A stretch of DNA of 64,000 nt from JAIOSF01 sp963677755 (GTDB lineage Bacteria; Campylobacterota; Campylobacteria; Campylobacterales; Arcobacteraceae): the NCBI GenBank assembly GCA_963677755.1, contig OY782506.1, forward strand, positions 1 through 64,000. Reading direction: 5' to 3'. This document shows positions 59,566 through 64,000 of this stretch, one piece after another; positions within the stretch are counted from its first letter, which is position 1, and each line of letters begins with the position of its first letter. Both the position numbers and the translations under genes were made by a program. The notes beneath the pieces were generated by a model. It made no database searches, was not told the DNA's origin, and was given only the letters and a program-made list of their open reading frames with translations.

Positions 59566-60138
59566 ATGACAAAAATAGCAGTGTTAGCTTCCCATAATGG
59601 AAGTGGATTTGAAGCACTATATAAAGCTTCAAAAACAGATAAATTAAATATACAAATAGCTTTGGTTATTTCAAATAATACAAATGCAGAAGTTTTAAAA
59701 AAAGCTACTACATACAATATAGATAACTTTATTGTAAATAAGCAACTTTGTAATGATGTAGATAGTAAAATAGAACAGTTATTGGAAGAATATAACTGTG
59801 AATATATATTTTTAAGTGGATATATGAAAAAGATATCATCATCAACCGCTAATAAATATAAAATTATCAATTCTCATCCAGCACTTTTACCAAAGTATGG
59901 AGGGGTTGGTATGTATGGCAAATATGTACATGAAGCTGTTATTAAAAATAAAGAAACAATAAGTGGTGTTACGATTCATGAAGTAAATGAAAATTATGAT
60001 GAGGGAAAAATAATTCTACAAAAAAGTATTGATATAGATGAAAAGGAAACAGTTAATAGCCTAGAGTCTAAAATAAAAAATTTAGAACAAGAAGCTATTG
60101 TGGAAGCTTTTATAAAGTTACTTCAACCCAGTAAGTAG
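59566..60138 (+). CDS. purN: phosphoribosylglycinamide formyltransferase
   Basis: Third step of purine synthesis, adds a formyl group from 10-formyl-THF to GAR. 190 residues: KIAVLASHNGSGFEAL at the N-terminus (phosphate loop), INSHPALLPKYGG with the catalytic Asn-x-His, and HEVNENYDEGKIIL with the catalytic Asp. Not linked to other pur genes here. Its 3' end overlaps the convergent methyltransferase gene by 21 bases. Confidence 0.92.
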   Translation: MTKIAVLASHNGSGFEALYKASKTDKLNIQIALVISNNTNAEVLKKATTYNIDNFIVNKQLCNDVDSKIEQLLEEYNCEYIFLSGYMKKISSSTANKYKIINSHPALLPKYGGVGMYGKYVHEAVIKNKETISGVTIHEVNENYDEGKIILQKSIDIDEKETVNSLESKIKNLEQEAIVEAFIKLLQPSK

Positions 60139-60723
60139 AAAGATTGGAAAATCTTTATGAGGTTTTTTAGCAACACTTACTTCATGAATTTCCAACTGTT
60201 TAAATCCAGCTTCTGCAGCACATTTTAAGATAAATTCTTCATCAAAACCAAAATGAAATACTCCTGTATCTTCAGAATGAAAACTTCCATCTTCAGTATA
60301 TAAGTCTGATAAAGCAATCGTCCCACCCTCATCAAGCATACGGTGAAATTTTTTAAATAATTCTACAATATCTTCCACATGATGTAATGTCATTGAGGAG
60401 ATTATTCCATGAAATTTTTTATCTATATCGCTTTTAGATAAATCAAGTTCTAGAATTTCTAAATCACAATCAACTAAATCTTTGTTGGCTTGTAGCTCTT
60501 CATTCATAGATTTTGACATATCTATCCCTGTGATTTTTCCTACATAGGGAGCAATTTCAATAGATAAAAGTCCTGTACCACTACCAAAATCCATGATATG
60601 CATATCTTTTGAATAGGATATTTTATCTATCATTCCATTTGCAATTGTTTGTACATTTCGTACTCTTTTACTATCTTTACTGTATGTTTTAGATTTATTT
60701 TCAAAAAAATCTTTTTCTTTCAT
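60118..60723 (-). CDS. class I SAM-dependent methyltransferase
   Basis: 201 residues with the Rossmann methyltransferase motifs: MDFGSGTGLLSIEIA (motif I), IDMSKSM (acidic loop) and SSMTLHHVEDIVELF (motif IV region). Closest in build to UbiE/YcgJ-like small-molecule methyltransferases; substrate unknown. It lies nine bases after the haem-binding protein gene on the same strand and likely shares its transcript. Confidence 0.85.
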   Translation of the reverse strand: MKEKDFFENKSKTYSKDSKRVRNVQTIANGMIDKISYSKDMHIMDFGSGTGLLSIEIAPYVGKITGIDMSKSMNEELQANKDLVDCDLEILELDLSKSDIDKKFHGIISSMTLHHVEDIVELFKKFHRMLDEGGTIALSDLYTEDGSFHSEDTGVFHFGFDEEFILKCAAEAGFKQLEIHEVSVAKKPHKDFPIFLLTGLK

Positions 60724-60731
60724 ATTTTCTC

Positions 60732-61154
60732 CTAAAATGGTGCTTTCCCTGTCCAGTCTCTTATGAGTGTAATCTCTTCTTTTGTTAACTTTGTTTCTTT
60801 ATGTAAAGAGATATAACTAGAAAGTGGCATTGCTGCATATACTGTTCTAAATATACCTTTGAGTTTTTTGTCTTTCTCTTTTTGGGTATAGTTTTCCCAA
60901 GTTGAAAAATTAAGCCATTTTCTCCCTAAATCAATATGATTTTTTATCATAAAAGAAGCAGGTGCAATAGAAGCATACCACGGTACTTTTACCTTATTTG
61001 AATGACAATCATAACATGAACGTTTAAAAATCGTCATAACCTCTTGTGGTGCTTTTATTTCGAGATTTTTGTCGGTTTGTGGATTTTCAATTTTTGCTGG
61101 GATAAATTGCAGTAATAATAGTATAACAATGAGAGAGATGAAAATTTTCTTCAT
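60732..61154 (-). CDS. secreted haem-binding CxxCH protein
   Basis: 140 residues with an N-terminal signal or anchor (about 2-19). A single c-type haem motif CYDCH (about 48-52) is followed by NKVKVPWYASIAP, then RKWLNFSTWENY and MPLSSYISLHKETKLTKEEI. This is the pattern of the haem-binding domain family (Haem_bd) of small periplasmic monohaem cytochromes. It may sense or carry redox state. Between the response regulator and methyltransferase genes; a hairpin lies upstream. Confidence 0.8.
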   Translation of the reverse strand: MKKIFISLIVILLLLQFIPAKIENPQTDKNLEIKAPQEVMTIFKRSCYDCHSNKVKVPWYASIAPASFMIKNHIDLGRKWLNFSTWENYTQKEKDKKLKGIFRTVYAAMPLSSYISLHKETKLTKEEITLIRDWTGKAPF

Positions 61155-61175
61155 TTAATTCCTTGGTTTTGTAAT

Positions 61176-61199
61176 GTATAGATGAGGATTCATCTATAC
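61176..61199. terminator. perfect hairpin between regulator and haem-protein genes
   Basis: GTATAGATGA (61176-61185) pairs with TCATCTATAC (61190-61199) around a four-base loop, ten base pairs without mismatch. It lies between the stop of the regulator (61207) and the ribosome site of the haem-protein gene. No T run follows on the minus strand, so it may process mRNA or reduce read-through rather than end it. Confidence 0.5.
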
Positions 61200-61206
61200 G
61201 GTAGTT

Positions 61207-61575
61207 TTATAGTCCTAAATTATCTAGAACTTTATTTTCAACATCTCGTAAACTAACAAAAGGTTTTGTTACATAATCTGTTGCACCTATTTTATTTGCA
61301 TCAATTACAGAATCAACTGTTGAGTATGCAGTCATCATGATAACTTTTTGATTTGGATTAGTCTCTTTTATCTCTTTTAAAAAATCTAGTCCATTCATTT
61401 GCGGCATCATAATATCTAAAAGTACTAAATCAAACATCCCTTTTTTTACATCATCTAAGGCGATTTTTGGATTAGAAAATGTTACAATTTCAAATTTATC
61501 ACTTCTTTGTAAAAATCTTGCAAGAGTATCTAAAATATCTTGTTCATCATCTATAATAACTATTTTTTTATTCAT
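61207..61575 (-). CDS. single-domain response regulator
   Basis: Receiver domain only, 122 residues. Acidic pair in IIDDEQDIL, phospho-acceptor Asp in VLLDIMMPQMNG, Thr in MMTAYST and Lys in VTKPF. Without an output domain it probably acts by protein contact. It follows the Cache/CZB receptor gene by about 20 bases, so it may be an additional chemotaxis or adaptation regulator. It is closer to NtrC-type receivers than to cheY at 13302. Confidence 0.88.
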   Translation of the reverse strand: MNKKIVIIDDEQDILDTLARFLQRSDKFEIVTFSNPKIALDDVKKGMFDLVLLDIMMPQMNGLDFLKEIKETNPNQKVIMMTAYSTVDSVIDANKIGATDYVTKPFVSLRDVENKVLDNLGL

Positions 61576-61596
61576 TTATTTTCTCCTAGCTTAATT

Positions 61597-64000
61597 TTAT
61601 TTACAGTTTTCTTGTTTTACTATATCTAACATTGCAAATACTTTTCCTGTTGCATGTTCTATCTCATTACCTATTGCAAGTAGGTGCTCATTTGAATCAT
61701 TTTGTGCATTATGATCAATATATTTTTGAACTGTTTTATGTACTTGTGCATGGGCGATGTTTAATTGTTTCCAGTTTTCTGTTTTTGTAAAATCGTAACC
61801 AGCATTTTCCTGTTCTTTTATCCAACCTGCAAGTTTACATTCATGTTCATTTGTAACAGTAAAACTTGCTCTTTCATTCAGCCTTTTGAAATTTGATGTT
61901 TTAAAGTGGAGATGATCAAGTTTTAGGCTATTAAGTTTATAAACTTTTTCTACATCACACACTTGATTTCTCGCTTTTGGGTCATAATGCGCATGGTTTG
62001 CAATACTTATTAGTTTTTCCGATAAAGATGATACCTCTTTTGCTAAAGAGTCAATATGTGTAGCATCATTTGCATTCTCTTGTGTATTTTTATCAAGTAT
62101 ATTTATTGCATCATTAATTTGCATAATACCTTTAGTTTGTTCACTAGAAGCTTGTGCAACGAGGTCAATCATTTGTTTGTTTTGTTCAATTTTTGCAGTC
62201 AATTCTTCATAACCATGGATCATAGTGTCTGCTATTTTTTTACCTTGATTTGCTTTATTATTTGCATTTTCTACTAGCTCTTTAATATCTTTTGCAGCAT
62301 CCGCACTTCTCGCTGCAAGATTCCTAACCTCTTGTGCTACAACTGCAAAACCTTTTCCTGCTTCTCCTGCAGTTGCAGCTTCAACTGCTGCATTTAAACT
62401 TAAAATATTTGTTTGAAATGCAATTTGATCAATAACTGTAATTGCTTCATTTATTGCTGTAACTTGCGCATTTATTTCACCCATAGATGAAGCAGTTTCT
62501 ACTGCTAATTGTTGCCCTTGCGACGAAGATTCTATCACTTCATCAGATAATACAGCCATTTTATTTACATTTTCACTACTACTTTGAATATTACTAGAGA
62601 TCTCTTCAACAGCGGCTGCTGTTTCTTCTAAACTAGCAGCTTGTGCATTTGCTGAGTTTGATAAGGAATTTGCAGAAGTTGACAATATATCAATATTATG
62701 AGAAAGTTGTTCACCACTCATCATAATTGTTGCTAAAAGTTCAGATATATTACTTCCTATTGCTTTTGTACCAAATACCATTGAACCTATTGTACCACTA
62801 ACATTTTCTACATTAAAAGTATAATCAAATTTAGCATTTCCATATTCAATCAATGCTTTATCTAAGGCATTAAATTTTTCACCTAAATCTTGAATCATAG
62901 CATTTACTGAGTTTTTTAAGTCATTTGTTGATCTATTGTCTGTTTCAGATTCTACTGTATAAATGAAAAAACCTGCTCGTGCCATCTGTATAGCTTTATC
63001 AACTTCTTCTACTACCATCTGGTCTTGTTTCATAGTGTTTCGTAGTTTTTCCATATATTCATTAAAATGAGATCCTAACTGTCCTATTTCATCATTGGTT
63101 TTAATCTCGATTTTTTGGTCTGCACTGCTGTAGTTCATTAAGGCAACAACAGAATCTGTTAGTTTTGTAAGCGGTACTATAATAGTTTGATTAAGATTTA
63201 TAAGAGTAGTTACTAAAGTAATAATAGAAAATAACAATAGTATTATAAGTGATGAGTTGATAATCATTTGCGCATCAAGAATTGATTTTTGAATTATAGC
63301 TAAGGGTCTTCCACTAAGGTAAATACCTAATTTTTTTCCTTGGAAATCTACGACATTATCAAATGTATAATAATATTTATCTCCCATAAAATAACCATCT
63401 GCAAAAAGTTGTTTCATATCTATCTTTTTTGCATCATTGAGAAAATCTTTATTAACAAATTTTTGAGAGATAAGATAGTTTTTAAATTTGTTTGTGTCAT
63501 TAAAAAGTTTAACACTTTGTTTTTTTATATCCATTAAAAATAAAAAACCATCTTTTTCTTTATCAAATTTTTTTGCTACTGAATTAAGACCTTGGATAAA
63601 CTCTAATGAACCTAAATGAATACCATCATCATCTTTAATAGGAACAACTGAACGTAAAGAGAGACCAGCTTTACCTAGTTCCATTGTATTAATAGGTTTT
63701 ATTGTTTGATTTACTTTTACAACACTATCTCTAAAAGAACTTAAATCATCACCATATTTGTCTAATTTCCAACCTCGTACAAAAGACTTGTTATCTTTAG
63801 TGTGGATATGAACTTTGATATTTTTAAATGGAGTATACTCTTTCATCTCTTTTGATATTGTTTTCAAACTCAAAATGGCATAGTTTCTATCATTGAGTCT
63901 TAGAGATTTTTTAATTCTACCGTCATTTGCGATAGAAAGAGCATTAGAGATACCTACAGACATTTTTTCTTCAACACTATTTCGAGTAAAACTATGTAAC
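61597..64000 (-). CDS. methyl-accepting chemotaxis protein with Cache sensor and CZB domain, 5' end outside window
   Basis: The frame stays open to the window end (at least 12 codons before the first visible Met at 63963), so the first membrane helix is missing. What is visible: a periplasmic Cache-like sensor (about 1-225, with FVRGWKLDKYGDD and LRSVVPIKDDDGIHLGSLEF), a membrane helix (about 232-255), HAMP, the signalling domain with IDQIAFQTNILSLNAAVEAA, and a C-terminal CZB domain (HLHFKTSNFKRLNERASF, EHECKLAGWI, AHAQVHKTV). The hairpin tip is almost identical in DNA to the receptor at 56857. Followed by a single-domain regulator gene. Confidence 0.88.
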   Translation of the reverse strand, partial: LHSFTRNSVEEKMSVGISNALSIANDGRIKKSLRLNDRNYAILSLKTISKEMKEYTPFKNIKVHIHTKDNKSFVRGWKLDKYGDDLSSFRDSVVKVNQTIKPINTMELGKAGLSLRSVVPIKDDDGIHLGSLEFIQGLNSVAKKFDKEKDGFLFLMDIKKQSVKLFNDTNKFKNYLISQKFVNKDFLNDAKKIDMKQLFADGYFMGDKYYYTFDNVVDFQGKKLGIYLSGRPLAIIQKSILDAQMIINSSLIILLLFSIITLVTTLINLNQTIIVPLTKLTDSVVALMNYSSADQKIEIKTNDEIGQLGSHFNEYMEKLRNTMKQDQMVVEEVDKAIQMARAGFFIYTVESETDNRSTNDLKNSVNAMIQDLGEKFNALDKALIEYGNAKFDYTFNVENVSGTIGSMVFGTKAIGSNISELLATIMMSGEQLSHNIDILSTSANSLSNSANAQAASLEETAAAVEEISSNIQSSSENVNKMAVLSDEVIESSSQGQQLAVETASSMGEINAQVTAINEAITVIDQIAFQTNILSLNAAVEAATAGEAGKGFAVVAQEVRNLAARSADAAKDIKELVENANNKANQGKKIADTMIHGYEELTAKIEQNKQMIDLVAQASSEQTKGIMQINDAINILDKNTQENANDATHIDSLAKEVSSLSEKLISIANHAHYDPKARNQVCDVEKVYKLNSLKLDHLHFKTSNFKRLNERASFTVTNEHECKLAGWIKEQENAGYDFTKTENWKQLNIAHAQVHKTVQKYIDHNAQNDSNEHLLAIGNEIEHATGKVFAMLDIVKQENCK

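Noticed and set aside
1..64000. CRISPR arrays, tRNA or rRNA genes, insertion sequences, prophage genes
   Set aside because: Looked for in all gaps. Gaps are short and hold promoters, hairpins or the mutS7 remnant only; no repeat-spacer pattern, cloverleaf, transposase or phage gene was found.

Overview
The window is a contiguous, strongly AT-rich stretch of a Campylobacterota chromosome, most likely from the Arcobacter group (Arcobacteraceae). Evidence for this is the fused ispDF gene beside an HP1021/CemR-type atypical response regulator and pgpA, the FliY + FliN switch proteins, the remote CheZ type, the flhF-flhG-small membrane protein order known from Campylobacter, and a MutS with a C-terminal HNH nuclease (MutS7 type). 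I see no rRNA, tRNA, CRISPR array, insertion sequence or prophage. No gene-free stretch exceeds 300 bases. At least seven genes seem to start with TTG.

Layout. 1-10.5 kb: end of a sensor kinase (cut by the window edge), pgpA-cemR-ispDF on the minus strand, then a plus-strand housekeeping run (RluA-type pseudouridine synthase, degenerate GGDEF protein, rpmE with a structured leader, rsmI, YigZ family, MreD-like protein, PBP2, DHH phosphoesterase). 10.5-13.2 kb (minus): an operon flgG - lysine-rich coil protein - FliY-like/membrane/SPOR-like fusion, the last two unrecognised. 13.3-44.2 kb (plus): a near-continuous flagellar and chemotaxis supercluster (cheY, cheZ, flgF, flgB, fliF, fliG, fliH, fliN, flgD, two flgE, a membrane coil protein, a TPR protein, flaG-like, fliY, motAB, flgJ, flgN-like, flgA-like, flhF, flhG, membrane protein, fliE, flgC, fliK, fliR, flhB, TPR protein, fliI, flgL, flhA). 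44.2-48.9 kb: yajC-secD-secF-glmM-lspA. 48.9-56.6 kb: glycine-zipper protein, bcp and cmoA (minus), ilvA-mutS7, two small membrane proteins (minus), a decayed second mutS7 3' end, and hpf. 56.8-64 kb: NIT/CZB chemoreceptor, purN, a methyltransferase, a haem-binding CxxCH protein, a single-domain response regulator, and a Cache/CZB chemoreceptor cut by the window end.

How it fits together. The cluster encodes MS ring, switch, rod, hook, export gate and ATPase, stator, and the FlhF/FlhG placement system. fliM, fliA, flgM, fliP, fliQ, fliD, flgK and flagellin are not in the window; fliA and flgM are missing from the places they hold in Campylobacter. This fits flagellar genes run from ordinary sigma-70 promoters, and two internal promoters share an unusual architecture.

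The observations I rate highest are: (1) a FliY/CheC-like domain joined through one membrane segment to a SPOR-like periplasmic tail, in the flgG operon; (2) a CheZ carrying FliM-like CheY-docking motifs at its N-terminus, inside its linker and at its C-terminus; (3) a fossil MutS7-HNH 3' end about 0.95 kb downstream of the intact gene, differing mostly at synonymous sites; (4) FlhB with NPTQ instead of NPTH; (5) near-identical 64-codon tandem repeats in fliK.
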